From: Chryseobacterium oleae
Lineage (GTDB): Bacteria > Bacteroidota > Bacteroidia > Flavobacteriales > Weeksellaceae
NCBI RefSeq assembly: GCF_900115055.1
Contig: NZ_FOVD01000001.1
Coordinates: 1 to 64,000 of the forward strand
Reading direction: 5' to 3'
DNA length: 64,000 nucleotides
Position 1 is the first letter of the stretch. Each line of letters starts with the position of its first letter. Under the pieces are notes generated by a model. That model was not told where the DNA came from. It worked only from the letters and a program-made list of their open reading frames with translations, and did no database searches. The position numbers were made by a program, and so were the translations under genes. Shown piece after piece: positions 8,372 through 17,529 of the stretch.

Positions 8372-9853
8372 CTTAATATACAAGTTATAATCCGTTCCCG
8401 ATGGTTTAAGATGATAGATCTTTTCCAGAATTGGATGATCACTTTTCAGGTTGTCTTTTATCCTGAATTCTTTCATCAGCTTGTAATGCGTCTGATAATA
8501 CAGAGCATCATTGCCTTGAAATAAATTTTTATAGGAAAGAAGATATTTTGGTCTTCTGTTTTTTACGGTATTGATCCAGTAATGAGCCTTATCTTTCTTC
8601 ACCTCCGTCTGGATCTGTTTGTCAACAAGCCCTACTTCATCAATGGTTTTTAATCCTGAAAAATAAGGAATATATCCTGCAGGTTCCAAAAGAATCCACT
8701 GCTTCTTATCTTTTTCAAACGCATCCAAAAACAGTCCGATTCCTCTGCGATAATTCCACTCCCCGTTTCCTGTTGCAATGGCATGTACCGTTTGAAAAGC
8801 CAACATCGGAACGATATAAAATACAACTAACAAGGACAGCCATAGATTTCTCCTCTCCTTCTGCTCCAGGACAAAAATAAGAACAGGAACAAAAAGCAGT
8901 AGCTGTGGAACCCAGTAATACCAGTCGAATAAGCTTTTTTGAGAAAGAAAAATAATCTGTTTTGCCCAGCCGAAAATAAAAATCATCCATAAAAAATAAT
9001 TTCTCTTTTCTCTTTGTCTGACAAGATAAATAAAGCAAAGCAGTTCAAAAATCAATACAATGACCGTCACCGGATTGAAGTTTCCGGGAAGTTTCAGCAT
9101 TCCCCAGAAATTCCCAAAGCTCACAAGGAAATAATTAAGATTTTGCTCAAAAGTAAAATTATGCTCGTACAAAAGCTTTTTGGCTACAATCGTATTGTTC
9201 ACCAACTCTCCGAAATACAGCCAGTTGAAAGACAATACAGATAAAAGCCCCAGAATTCCTCCGAAAACGTAATTCCATTTCATCTTTCTGTTCCAGAAAA
9301 CATCTACCATGAATACAATTCCAAGGAAAATCACCGTATCAATTCTGGTAAACATGATCAGAACCGGCAGAAAAATAAGTGCCCATCTTTTGCCTTTACT
9401 GAAGCCGTAATAGAGAAGCGCCATTTCCAAAAAGAAAAGGATTCCATATTCCATTCCAAGAATAGAAATTTTTACACCTGGAGGTAATATTCCGATTAAA
9501 AATATAAAAATAGCTTTATGCCACGGGTTTTTAAGGGTGAGATTGGCAAGAAATAAGGTTCCTATCGTAAAAAGGATAGAATTGAAAACTAAAAGAGGTT
9601 CAATAAAATATTCTTTGCCGAAAATCAGATTGAACAGGTAGGAAACAAAAACATACAGATGGGTGGTAGAAGCTGAAATTTTAGTTTCGCCGTTAAAGCC
9701 TATCACTCCATAGTCCAATAAATTCTGGGCAACTCTCCAGGTGATGAATGCATCTTCCTGAATATAATGAGTCAGTAAAAAAAGTAGTTTTAAAACAACC
9801 GTAAAAATTACGGCATAGATGGGGATCCTATTAATTTTATTTTTTGCCATCAC
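8363..9853 (-). CDS. Multi-spanning membrane glycosyltransferase of the GT-C type (putative)
   Basis: A 496-residue integral membrane protein with about ten hydrophobic helices. After the first helix comes EDAFITWRVAQNLLDYGVIGFNGE (about residues 34-57), matching the first-loop signature of GT-C transferases (acidic pair, then R..N....G..FN.GE) seen in bacterial arabinosyl/mannosyltransferase-like proteins. The C-terminal third is soluble and probably faces the periplasm. The likely role is sugar transfer from a polyprenyl-phosphate donor, but donor and acceptor are unknown. The start may be either of two adjacent ATGs (9853 or 9850). A full promoter lies 16-46 bases upstream. Confidence 0.75.
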   Translation of the reverse strand: MMAKNKINRIPIYAVIFTVVLKLLFLLTHYIQEDAFITWRVAQNLLDYGVIGFNGETKISASTTHLYVFVSYLFNLIFGKEYFIEPLLVFNSILFTIGTLFLANLTLKNPWHKAIFIFLIGILPPGVKISILGMEYGILFFLEMALLYYGFSKGKRWALIFLPVLIMFTRIDTVIFLGIVFMVDVFWNRKMKWNYVFGGILGLLSVLSFNWLYFGELVNNTIVAKKLLYEHNFTFEQNLNYFLVSFGNFWGMLKLPGNFNPVTVIVLIFELLCFIYLVRQREKRNYFLWMIFIFGWAKQIIFLSQKSLFDWYYWVPQLLLFVPVLIFVLEQKERRNLWLSLLVVFYIVPMLAFQTVHAIATGNGEWNYRRGIGLFLDAFEKDKKQWILLEPAGYIPYFSGLKTIDEVGLVDKQIQTEVKKDKAHYWINTVKNRRPKYLLSYKNLFQGNDALYYQTHYKLMKEFRIKDNLKSDHPILEKIYHLKPSGTDYNLYIKID

Positions 9854-9868
9854 GCATTTTTAGTTTGA

Positions 9869-9899
9869 CAAATATAATCTTAAAATTCAGGAATCCCAA
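9869..9899 (-). promoter_or_regulatory. Promoter of the GT-C-like gene
   Basis: Minus strand: TTG (9899-9897), 20-nt spacer, TATATTTG (9876-9869). Both elements match the Bacteroidota consensus. Confidence 0.6.
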
Positions 9900-9905
9900 T
9901 AACAA

Positions 9906-9931
9906 AAAAACGGAACCGAAGTTCCGTTTTT
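9906..9931. terminator. Bidirectional intrinsic terminator
   Basis: Arms AAAAACGGAAC and GTTCCGTTTTT with a CGAA loop. It lies 11 bases beyond the stop of the DUF2723 gene (minus strand). Confidence 0.75.
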
Positions 9932-9941
9932 GTGAAGTATT

Positions 9942-12900
9942 TTATTGTGTTACTTTGATAATCGCTGTGGTGATCTGATCCTCTTTTTCTTTTGAATACG
10001 TAGAATCAAAAGGTTGCATCACATCGAACAGATACTGGTAGAAAGGTGTAATCTTTTGTACATTTTCAGATTCTTTCCTTGCTTTTTCTTTGCCCATCTG
10101 CTGGAGATCCTTGATGAAAACATTGAACTTTTTATCAATCGGCTCTATGGATTTCACCAGGTATGCGTATGCTTTATCATCCTGTCCAAGCTTCTTATAA
10201 GCGTCTGTAACGGCTGCAACAACCAGAGAATATTCCATAGGTTTCGTTCTCATCTGTCTTCTTGCAAAGTTCTGATCTGCCGGAGCAAGACTTAAATAAT
10301 AATCATACTCTTCAAAAATTCCTTTCTTAAGGATTTCTGCCAGCTCAAGACCTTTTTTCTCCTGTCCTGCAATGATATATCCGGTTACCATAGCACTCAG
10401 TGAACGTGGATCATTGAATTTTTCAGCAGGAATTTCTTTTGATGCAAGATCAAGTAATTCTACTGCTTTAGCTTTCTGTCCGTTTAATGCCAGTGCTGAA
10501 GCTGCTCTGCTTGCTGACATTCTGTAGCTCATGATATTGGAGGTAGCGGTTTCATCAAAATGGCTCTTTAAATGTTTGAAATTACCCCATCTGAAGTTTT
10601 TTACTACGTTATATAAAGAATTTGGATCTACTCTTCCCATGTCTCCATCTACGTTCTGAACGGTATGGATAGGAACCAATCTGTAGCTGAATCCGTCAAA
10701 CTGAAGGTATTCGTTCAGATAGAAAATATTTTCGTTATCGTAGATTCCTCCTGATGAGAAGTTGATTGGACGTTTCCAGTCGAAATTAGCCAGCATATCC
10801 AGCATGATCAGGTTATTTTTATAAAGTGTGTTTCCTTTATAAGTAATCATGATCTGGTTCACTACGTTTGGAAGATCTGCCTGATTAATGATTCCTGCTT
10901 TTAATGCATTTTCCTTATTTACAGGAAGAATGAATTTGTTCACCGGAAGAATATTGTATTTCTCAAATTTCTCTTCCCCGAAATACATTTTTAAAAGTTC
11001 GTCTTTTTCAGGAGATTTGAACTTGATAAAATTAACCGCCTCTTTCAGCGTTAATGAATCCTGAGTAAGATATTTTCTGAAGGCCGCGAATTGGGTATCC
11101 GGAACCCCCTGTTCTTTTAACATAGAGAAAACGCCTTCCCAATCCTCTTTTTTCATCATATAGATCTGGTCATTCACCCCATCTCTGTAATCATCGTGAG
11201 TCAACTGGCTTGGAATTCCTGCCGCGTTATATGTTTTTCTCTTGATCTGATCTAAGTTCCATGGCGTAGAAGCAAGCGTGAAATTCACCACTTTTACATC
11301 ATCTCTGAACCTTTCCGTTTCCTGGATTGCCCATACCGGATACGTGTCATTATCTCCGTAAACAAATAAGATATCGTTTTTCGGAAGTGATTTCAGTACG
11401 GAATAAGCATAATCATAAGCCGTATATCTGTTACTTCTATCATGTACATTATAATTCTGGAAGCCCATCATGAAAGGGACACCCAATAAAACTACACCTA
11501 GCGCAATGTTCGCACCATTAGATTTTACTTTGGACTGGATAAACCATAAAATAGCGCCAGCTCCCATTCCGATCCAGATCGCAAATGCATAGAACGAGCC
11601 TACCATCGCATAATCTCTTTCTCTTGGTTCAAAAGGTTTAACTCCTGTATAGAATACAATTCCGACACTGGTTAAAACAAATAAGGAAAGAAGTGCATAG
11701 AATCTTCCGAAGTCTCTGTTTAATTGGAAGAAGAATCCGATCAGTCCTAAAATTAAAGGTAAAAAGAAGAATTTCACGGTACTTTCATTCTGGAATTTTG
11801 CAGGCATCTTATCCTGGTTTCCTAATAAAGCATTGTCTATAAAAGAAATTCCTGAGATCCAGTTTCCTTTGGTATTTTCCATGTTTCCTTCAAGGTCATT
11901 CTGTCTCCCCACGAAGTTCCACATGAGGTATCTTACAAAATAGTAACCGTTCTGGAATGTAATGAAATAGTCCATATTCTGAGCCAGTGAAGGCTTCTGA
12001 ACATTGATCAGGTTGTAAGGCTTTACTTTCAGATAATCTGCCGCTGTGATAGATTTATCTTCATATTTTCCTCTAAGCTCGTCAAAGATCTGCTTCGCCT
12101 GAGGATTGTCAGCCACATCTTCATTAGCATAATTGAAGGTGAAATCAGGAGCTCCGTACATTGAAATGTAGTTCGCCATCACATCCTTATCTTCATTAAA
12201 CATTCTCGGCATTAAGCTTACCTGAGATTTACTGAAAACATAATTGAAACGGTCTCCGGTTTTTCTGTACGTTCCGGTTTTCTCATCTTTTTCGTAGATC
12301 TCACCTGTTTTCTGAGTCTTGAAACTTCCGTCTTCATTTTTCTCAATTCCGTTCGCATCAAGGAAAGCGGTATAGTTCTGTCCGTAAATTGTTGGCCAGT
12401 CACCATACTGTTCTCTGTTATAATAATCCAACATACCAATAGCCGTATCCGGATCGTTAAGGTTCATAGGAGGATTGGCATTCGCTCTAATAGGAATGAC
12501 CATCCAGCATGAGAAACCAATGATCATAAACACCACCGACAATGCAGCAGTCTGATAAATATTTTTCTTAGCTTTTCTTGCATATTTAATGATGAAGAAA
12601 CATGCTACTGTCATTAAAATAAACGCGACGATCGTTCCTGAGTGGAAAGGAAGTCCAAGTCCGTTCACGAAGAATATTTCAAGTCTTCCGAACATCGTCA
12701 TGATCAGCGGGAAGATAATTTTGAAAACAATGATCAAAATTCCCAGCGTGATCGCATTAGCCCAGATAAAGTTTTTCCAGGTAAATTTGTAATTTCTTGC
12801 GTAATAAACCAGACATACGGCTGGTACTGCAAGCATCCCCATCATGTGTACTCCTACAGAAAGTCCTAATACAAAGAAAATAAGGATGATCCATCTTTCG

Positions 12901-13427
12901 CTGTCTTTCGCCAGGTACTCGTTTTCCCATTTCGTAATCAGCCAAACCAGCAAAGCGATAAACATGGAAGCCATGGAATATACTTCTCCTTCTACTGCAG
13001 AAAACCAGAAGGTATCTGAGAACGTGAAGCACAATGCGCCTACCGCTCCTGCAAAAAGAATAGAAATTTCCTGGTGCTTCGTTACTTCATCAAAATCCTT
13101 GTTTAAAAGTCTTCTTACAAAATGTGTAATCGTCCAGAATAGGAATAAAATCGTCAGTGCACTGAATAATGCAGACATCGCATTGATGACGATAGAATAG
13201 TTTTCTCCTTTTCCTAAAGCAAAAATGGCTGCCACGGCACCCACGATCTGGAATAAAGCCGCTCCGGGAGCATGCGTTACTTCAAGTTTTACAGCTGAGG
13301 AAATGTACTCGCCGCAGTCCCAGAAACTGAAATTGGGTTCTATGGTCGACAAGTACGTGAAAAATGCAATGACAAAAATCACCCATCCTAAAACGGTGTT
13401 CCATTGCTTAAAAGTCCAATTTTTCAT
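9942..13427 (-). CDS. DUF2723 protein, O-mannosyltransferase-like membrane glycosyltransferase
   Basis: A large (1161-residue) membrane protein with about a dozen N-terminal helices. The first loop carries FSFWDCGEYISSAVKLEVTHAPGAALF (about 33-60), the DUF2723 signature, with acidic residues placed as in protein O-mannosyltransferases. About residues 700-850 form a soluble periplasmic part (FVYGDNDTYPVWA near 670-690), and the C-terminal 250 residues are helical and TPR-like (KAKAVELLDLASKEIP). The family is common in Bacteroidota and is linked to glycosylation of exported proteins; the exact donor and acceptor are not known. It is a single-gene unit with a terminator just downstream. Confidence 0.85.
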   Translation of the reverse strand: MKNWTFKQWNTVLGWVIFVIAFFTYLSTIEPNFSFWDCGEYISSAVKLEVTHAPGAALFQIVGAVAAIFALGKGENYSIVINAMSALFSALTILFLFWTITHFVRRLLNKDFDEVTKHQEISILFAGAVGALCFTFSDTFWFSAVEGEVYSMASMFIALLVWLITKWENEYLAKDSERWIILIFFVLGLSVGVHMMGMLAVPAVCLVYYARNYKFTWKNFIWANAITLGILIIVFKIIFPLIMTMFGRLEIFFVNGLGLPFHSGTIVAFILMTVACFFIIKYARKAKKNIYQTAALSVVFMIIGFSCWMVIPIRANANPPMNLNDPDTAIGMLDYYNREQYGDWPTIYGQNYTAFLDANGIEKNEDGSFKTQKTGEIYEKDEKTGTYRKTGDRFNYVFSKSQVSLMPRMFNEDKDVMANYISMYGAPDFTFNYANEDVADNPQAKQIFDELRGKYEDKSITAADYLKVKPYNLINVQKPSLAQNMDYFITFQNGYYFVRYLMWNFVGRQNDLEGNMENTKGNWISGISFIDNALLGNQDKMPAKFQNESTVKFFFLPLILGLIGFFFQLNRDFGRFYALLSLFVLTSVGIVFYTGVKPFEPRERDYAMVGSFYAFAIWIGMGAGAILWFIQSKVKSNGANIALGVVLLGVPFMMGFQNYNVHDRSNRYTAYDYAYSVLKSLPKNDILFVYGDNDTYPVWAIQETERFRDDVKVVNFTLASTPWNLDQIKRKTYNAAGIPSQLTHDDYRDGVNDQIYMMKKEDWEGVFSMLKEQGVPDTQFAAFRKYLTQDSLTLKEAVNFIKFKSPEKDELLKMYFGEEKFEKYNILPVNKFILPVNKENALKAGIINQADLPNVVNQIMITYKGNTLYKNNLIMLDMLANFDWKRPINFSSGGIYDNENIFYLNEYLQFDGFSYRLVPIHTVQNVDGDMGRVDPNSLYNVVKNFRWGNFKHLKSHFDETATSNIMSYRMSASRAASALALNGQKAKAVELLDLASKEIPAEKFNDPRSLSAMVTGYIIAGQEKKGLELAEILKKGIFEEYDYYLSLAPADQNFARRQMRTKPMEYSLVVAAVTDAYKKLGQDDKAYAYLVKSIEPIDKKFNVFIKDLQQMGKEKARKESENVQKITPFYQYLFDVMQPFDSTYSKEKEDQITTAIIKVTQ

Positions 13428-13611
13428 AGTATTAAATCAATTACGCGAAAATAAGGCTTTTATAGCATTCTATGGTGTTTTTAACAAAATTTAAAAAATT
13501 TGGCGTAGTATTTGTGATCGTACTTCGCGTAAGATTGCAAATCAGAAAATAAATTTTACTGAATCGCTGGCTTGAAATCAAACAAAAGTTTAGTAATTAT
13601 TTATTTTTTTG

Positions 13612-13619
13612 TATTTTTG
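13612..13619 (+). promoter_or_regulatory. -7 box of the cysteine-synthase-like gene
   Basis: TATTTTTG matches TAnnTTTG, 30 bases before the ATG at 13650. No clear TTG is present at the expected distance upstream. Confidence 0.5.
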
Positions 13620-13649
13620 CGGTCAGATTTTTATTGAAAATAACAAATA

Positions 13650-14687
13650 ATGAGTAATGTTTACGATAATATTCTTGGCCTAATAGGACATACTCCTATG
13701 GTGAAGCTTAATACTGTTACAAAAGATATTCCTGCAACCGTTTATGCCAAGTTAGAATCATATAATCCTGGACATTCCACAAAAGATAGAATAGCACTTC
13801 ATATTATAGAAAACGCTGAACAAAAAGGTTTATTAAAGGAAGATTCAGTAGTTGTAGAAACTACTTCCGGAAATACCGGTTTTTCTATTGCGATGGTCTG
13901 TATTATCAAGGGATATAAATGTATTCTGGCGGTAAGCGACAAAACGAAGCCTGAGAAAATTGCTTATTTAAAAGCATTAGGGGCTACTGTATACATTTGT
14001 CCCGCCAATGTAGCGGCAGACGATCCCAGATCATACTATGAAGTAGCTAAAAGAATAGCTTCAGAGACACCAAATTCAGTTTACATCAATCAATATTTTA
14101 ATGAGTTGAATATTGATGCACACTACCAGACTACAGGTCCTGAAATTTGGGAGCAGACAGAGGGTAAAATCACACACCTTTTTGCCTGCACTGGAACGGG
14201 TGGAACATTGTCCGGTTCGGGGAAATTTCTAAAAGAGAAAAATCCCGGTATCAAGATCATCGGTGTGGATGCAGACGGGTCTATCCTGAAAAGCTACCAC
14301 GAAACCGGAGAGATCCATAAAGAAGATGTACATCCTTATCAGATTGAAGGAATGGGAAAAAATTTGATTCCTGCTGCCCTTCTTTTTGACAAGGTGGATG
14401 AGTTTGTAAGAGTAAATGACGAGATGTCCGCTTACAGAACCCGTGAAATAGCGCTTAAAGAAGCCATCATGGGAGGATATACCACAGGAGCCGTTACACA
14501 GGCCCTGATCCAGTATGCACAGTCTCACGAACTTACCAAAGACGATATCATTGTCCTGATATTCCCGGATCACGGTTCGAGGTATATCACGAAGGTATAC
14601 AGCGACAAATGGATGGCTGAACAGGGTTTTGTGAATAACTGCGTACACAACTACGATGAAGTTTTCAAAACAGAATTCATCAAATAG
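13650..14687 (+). CDS. Cysteine synthase-like PLP enzyme, candidate cysteate synthase
   Basis: A 345-residue fold-type II PLP enzyme. The PLP lysine is K45 in NPGHSTKDRIA, the phosphate/substrate loop TSGNTG is at 72-77, and GTGGTLSGSG near 183-192 binds the cofactor phosphate. Compared with CysK it has no regulatory extension, and its C-terminus (FPDHGSRYITKVYSDKWM) is of the CBS-like type. It is followed by an acyltransferase of the serine palmitoyltransferase/AONS group. In Flavobacteriia that pairing suggests it makes cysteate (from O-phosphoserine or similar plus sulfite) for capnine-type sulfonolipids. That role is inference; ordinary cysteine or cystathionine synthesis remains possible. 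Confidence 0.8.
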   Translation: MSNVYDNILGLIGHTPMVKLNTVTKDIPATVYAKLESYNPGHSTKDRIALHIIENAEQKGLLKEDSVVVETTSGNTGFSIAMVCIIKGYKCILAVSDKTKPEKIAYLKALGATVYICPANVAADDPRSYYEVAKRIASETPNSVYINQYFNELNIDAHYQTTGPEIWEQTEGKITHLFACTGTGGTLSGSGKFLKEKNPGIKIIGVDADGSILKSYHETGEIHKEDVHPYQIEGMGKNLIPAALLFDKVDEFVRVNDEMSAYRTREIALKEAIMGGYTTGAVTQALIQYAQSHELTKDDIIVLIFPDHGSRYITKVYSDKWMAEQGFVNNCVHNYDEVFKTEFIK

Positions 14688-14713
14688 AAATATATATAAA
14701 CCACGATACCAAT

Positions 14714-14744
14714 AAAGTCTTTTGTGTTTTACAGGAAAGACTTT
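14714..14744 (+). terminator. Hairpin between the two PLP enzyme genes
   Basis: Nine-bp arms AAAGTCTTT (14714-14722) and AAAGACTTT (14736-14744) followed by T residues. It could terminate or attenuate transcription, so cotranscription of the two genes is not assured. Confidence 0.5.
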
Positions 14745-14768
14745 TTCACTTAAAAATTACTATACAAA

Positions 14769-16031
14769 ATGTTAGATATTTTTGAACGTATTAAACAAAA
14801 TCCAGGTCCATTGGGACAATTTGCAGATTATGCTGAAGGGTATTTTGTTTTCCCAAAACTGGAAGGTCCAATTGGTCCAAGAATGAAATTTCAAGGTAAG
14901 GATGTAATTTTCTGGAGTGCAAACGATTATTTAGGACTTTGTAACCACCCGGAAGTTTTAGAAGCTGATGCGAAAGCGGCTGCAGAATTCGGAATGTTTT
15001 ATCCGATGGGCGCCAGAGCGATGTCAGGAGAAACTCAGCAACATCAGCAATTGGAAAAAGAATTGGCAGAATTCACTCAGAAAGAAGCTGCTTATTTATT
15101 GAATTTCGGTTACCAGGGAATGGTTTCAGCTATCGATGCATTGGTGACAAGACATGACGTTATTGTATATGACGCCGATTCTCACGCATGTATCGTAGAC
15201 GGGGTTCGTCTTCATATGGGGAAAAGCTTTACGTTCAAGCATAATGATATAGAAAGTTTAGAAAAAAACCTGGCCAGAGCCACTAAAGTAGCAGAAGAAA
15301 ACGGAGGAGGAATTTTAGTGATCACTGAAGGTGTTTTCGGAATGAGAGGAATGCAGGGGAAACTGAAAGAAATCTGCGATTTAAAATCTAAATTCAATTT
15401 CAGATTATTGGTAGACGACGCACACGGTTTCGGAACTTTGGGTAAAACCGGAGCGGGAGCTGGTGAAGAGCAGGGATGTCAGGATCAGATTGATGTTTAT
15501 TTCTCTACTTTTGCTAAATCTATGGCCGGTTTCGGAGCTTTTCTTTCCGGAGATGAAACAATCATCAGATTTTTAAAATACAATCTTCGTTCTCAGATTT
15601 TTGCTAAATCTCTTACCATGCCAATGGTAGTAGGAGGTTTAAAAAGACTGGAGCTTTTAAGAACACGTCCGGAAATCAAAGCTAAATTGTGGGAGAATGT
15701 ATATAAACTTCAAAACGGTCTGAAAGAAAGAGGATACAACCTTGGAAACACCAATACTTGTGTAACACCGGTTTTCATTGAAGGAACTACAATTGAAGCT
15801 ACCCTTCTTGCGAAAGACCTTAGAGAGAACTATGGCGTTTTCACATCAGTAGTAGTATATCCTGTAATTCCTAAGGGAATGATCTTACTAAGACTGATCC
15901 CTACTGCATCGCACACAGATTCAGAAATTAATGAAACATTAGCTGCTTTCGATGGTATCCGTGAAAAACTAACTTCCGGACATTACAGAGAAATGGAAAA
16001 ACAGATGAATATCGAGTACAAACAAATGTAA
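14769..16031 (+). CDS. Serine palmitoyltransferase-like acyltransferase, candidate cysteate acyltransferase (capnine synthesis)
   Basis: A 420-residue alpha-oxoamine synthase. Family marks: NDYLGLCNHPEV (about 53-64), GARAMSGETQQHQQLE (about 82-97), DADSHACIVDG (about 138-148), DDAHGFG (about 216-222), and the PLP lysine K250 in STFAKSMAGFGAF. These enzymes condense an amino acid with an acyl thioester and lose CO2. Flavobacteriia use such an enzyme with cysteate to make capnine, the base of sulfonolipids needed for normal gliding in Flavobacterium. Its position 81 bases after a cysteine-synthase-like gene supports that role here. Serine palmitoyltransferase or glycine C-acyltransferase activity is the main alternative. 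Confidence 0.8.
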   Translation: MLDIFERIKQNPGPLGQFADYAEGYFVFPKLEGPIGPRMKFQGKDVIFWSANDYLGLCNHPEVLEADAKAAAEFGMFYPMGARAMSGETQQHQQLEKELAEFTQKEAAYLLNFGYQGMVSAIDALVTRHDVIVYDADSHACIVDGVRLHMGKSFTFKHNDIESLEKNLARATKVAEENGGGILVITEGVFGMRGMQGKLKEICDLKSKFNFRLLVDDAHGFGTLGKTGAGAGEEQGCQDQIDVYFSTFAKSMAGFGAFLSGDETIIRFLKYNLRSQIFAKSLTMPMVVGGLKRLELLRTRPEIKAKLWENVYKLQNGLKERGYNLGNTNTCVTPVFIEGTTIEATLLAKDLRENYGVFTSVVVYPVIPKGMILLRLIPTASHTDSEINETLAAFDGIREKLTSGHYREMEKQMNIEYKQM

Positions 16032-16056
16032 TCCCGATATCATCATATAAATTAAT

Positions 16057-16085
16057 AAAACCACTGAATTATTTTCAGTGGTTTT
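16057..16085 (+). terminator. Intrinsic terminator
   Basis: Twelve-bp perfect arms AAAACCACTGAA (16057-16068) and TTCAGTGGTTTT (16074-16085), continuing into T residues; 26 bases after the acyltransferase stop. Confidence 0.85.
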
Positions 16086-16103
16086 TTATAAAATAAATAG
16101 CAA

Positions 16104-17006
16104 ATGAAATTTAAGGGTTACCTGTTGGGAGTTTTGTCGTCGGTTTCATTTGGACTGATCCCGATCTTTATCCTGCCGCTGAAGAAGGCGCATTTTTCAA
16201 TGGACATTACTTTGTTCTACCGGTTTTTATTTTCGGCTTTGATGGTCGGAGGATATCTGCTGTATTCCAAAGAAAGTCTGAAGATCAATAAAAAAGAAGC
16301 GCTCATTCTGTCTGTGTTGGGAGTCTGCTATGCCCTGTCTTCAGAATTTCTGTTCATAGGCTATGATTTTCTGACGCCGGGAATCGCTTCCACGGTCCTG
16401 TTCATTTATCCGGTCATTGTCGCTTTGATCATGTTCTTTTTTTATAAGGAAAAACTGACCAAACTATCTGTACTATCTCTCTTTTTTGCATTTGCGGGAG
16501 TCATCGTTTTATGTTTAAAAGGAAAAGGTTTCGAGATCAATTTCGCCGGCCTCGGGATTGTCATGCTGAGTTCACTGTTTTATGCACTCTATATGGTGAT
16601 CGTGAATAAATCCGATCTGAAGGTTTCAGGTTTTAAACTTTCCTTCTACTCCATGCTTTTCACTTCAGCATTTTTTATGATAAAGGCATCGGCCGAAGGT
16701 GAATCTTTTGCGATTCCTTCGGTCTCTGTCTTTTTAAATTTCATTGTTTTTGCCTTCCTGACCACGGTTATTTCCAGCCTGTGTTTGGTATACGCGATCA
16801 AATATATCGGATCTACGCCTACCGCTATTCTCGGAGCGCTGGAACCTGTAGTTGCCGTATTGGTCAGTGTTCTTATGTTTCATGAACGGTTCACAACCAA
16901 TTTACTCATCGGCATCACACTGATTCTTTTAGGTGTTACGCTCAACGTAATCTCAGACAACCGAAAGTCAAAACGCAATTCACATAAAACCTTAAAAAAT
17001 GCCTGA
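16104..17006 (+). CDS. EamA/DMT-family transporter
   Basis: A 300-residue inner membrane protein with about ten hydrophobic helices arranged as two repeats of five, the EamA fold. The first repeat starts GYLLGVLSSVSFGLIPIFILP and the second starts FAGLGIVMLSSLFYALYMVIVNK. The end of each repeat shows the usual proline-glycine helix pattern (TPGIASTVLFIYPVIVAL; STPTAILGALEPVVAVLV). Such proteins export metabolites or amino acids; the substrate cannot be told. The basic tail (RKSKRNSHKTLKNA) is cytoplasmic. The gene lies just after a strong terminator, and its own stop codon is inside the stem of the next terminator. Confidence 0.9.
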   Translation: MKFKGYLLGVLSSVSFGLIPIFILPLKKAHFSMDITLFYRFLFSALMVGGYLLYSKESLKINKKEALILSVLGVCYALSSEFLFIGYDFLTPGIASTVLFIYPVIVALIMFFFYKEKLTKLSVLSLFFAFAGVIVLCLKGKGFEINFAGLGIVMLSSLFYALYMVIVNKSDLKVSGFKLSFYSMLFTSAFFMIKASAEGESFAIPSVSVFLNFIVFAFLTTVISSLCLVYAIKYIGSTPTAILGALEPVVAVLVSVLMFHERFTTNLLIGITLILLGVTLNVISDNRKSKRNSHKTLKNA

Positions 17007-17027
17007 CCAACGTCAGGCATTTTTTTT
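16994..17027. terminator. Bidirectional terminator overlapping both convergent stop codons
   Basis: Arms AAAAAATGCCTGAC (16994-17007) and GTCAGGCATTTTTT (17012-17025). The TGA of the EamA gene (17004-17006) is in the left arm, and the stop of the convergent gene (17026-17028) is formed by the end of the T-run. Confidence 0.85.
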
Positions 17028-17529
17028 ATTTTGCTTTGTTAAACATATATCGGGCGATCTTCCATTTCCCGTCTTCCTTTTCCAGGACAAACAGTTCACG
17101 GTTTTCTTCCGGCGTTGTTTTATTTTCCGCGCGGATCAGCTGTGTTCCTTTAGACATAGTACGGGCAACCGCATAGTTTTCATTGATGACGGTAATTTCA
17201 TCAATTCTAAACTTTACATTAAGTTGTAACATTTTGAAAACAAAATCGTAACCTCCTTTTAATTGTTCCTGACCTTCAGCACTTGGCGCTCCCTGAGGCA
17301 TGAATATCCCGTTTTTGGTATACAGTGGCAACACTTGTTCAGTAGATGAAGCATTAAGGGCATTTTCGTAGGCGTGAAGAGTTTCTTCTATATTCTTTTT
17401 GATATCGTTTTCCATTGTTGTATTTTTTTCTGTTGATGGGTTAATTGCAAGATTGCTATTTTCTTTTTTTTCGGTACAGGCCGATAATAGGAATATAACC
17501 TGAGCGGCGATGAATATTTTTTTCATCAT
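17026..17529 (-). CDS. NTF2-like (SnoaL/DUF4440) lipoprotein
   Basis: A 167-residue protein with a lipoprotein signal (KKIFIAAQVIFLLSAC, lipobox LSAC at about 15-18). The mature part is an NTF2-like domain of the SgcJ/DUF4440 type: an N-terminal helix DIKKNIEETLHAYENALNASSTEQVLPLYTKNGIFM, then strands ending FVLEKEDGKWKIARYMFNKAK. Members are small-ligand binding or enzyme-like; the ligand is unknown. Its start overlaps the stop of the upstream reductase gene by one base (or leaves no gap if the second ATG at 17526 is used), so the two are cotranscribed and probably translationally coupled. Confidence 0.8.
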   Translation of the reverse strand: MMKKIFIAAQVIFLLSACTEKKENSNLAINPSTEKNTTMENDIKKNIEETLHAYENALNASSTEQVLPLYTKNGIFMPQGAPSAEGQEQLKGGYDFVFKMLQLNVKFRIDEITVINENYAVARTMSKGTQLIRAENKTTPEENRELFVLEKEDGKWKIARYMFNKAK

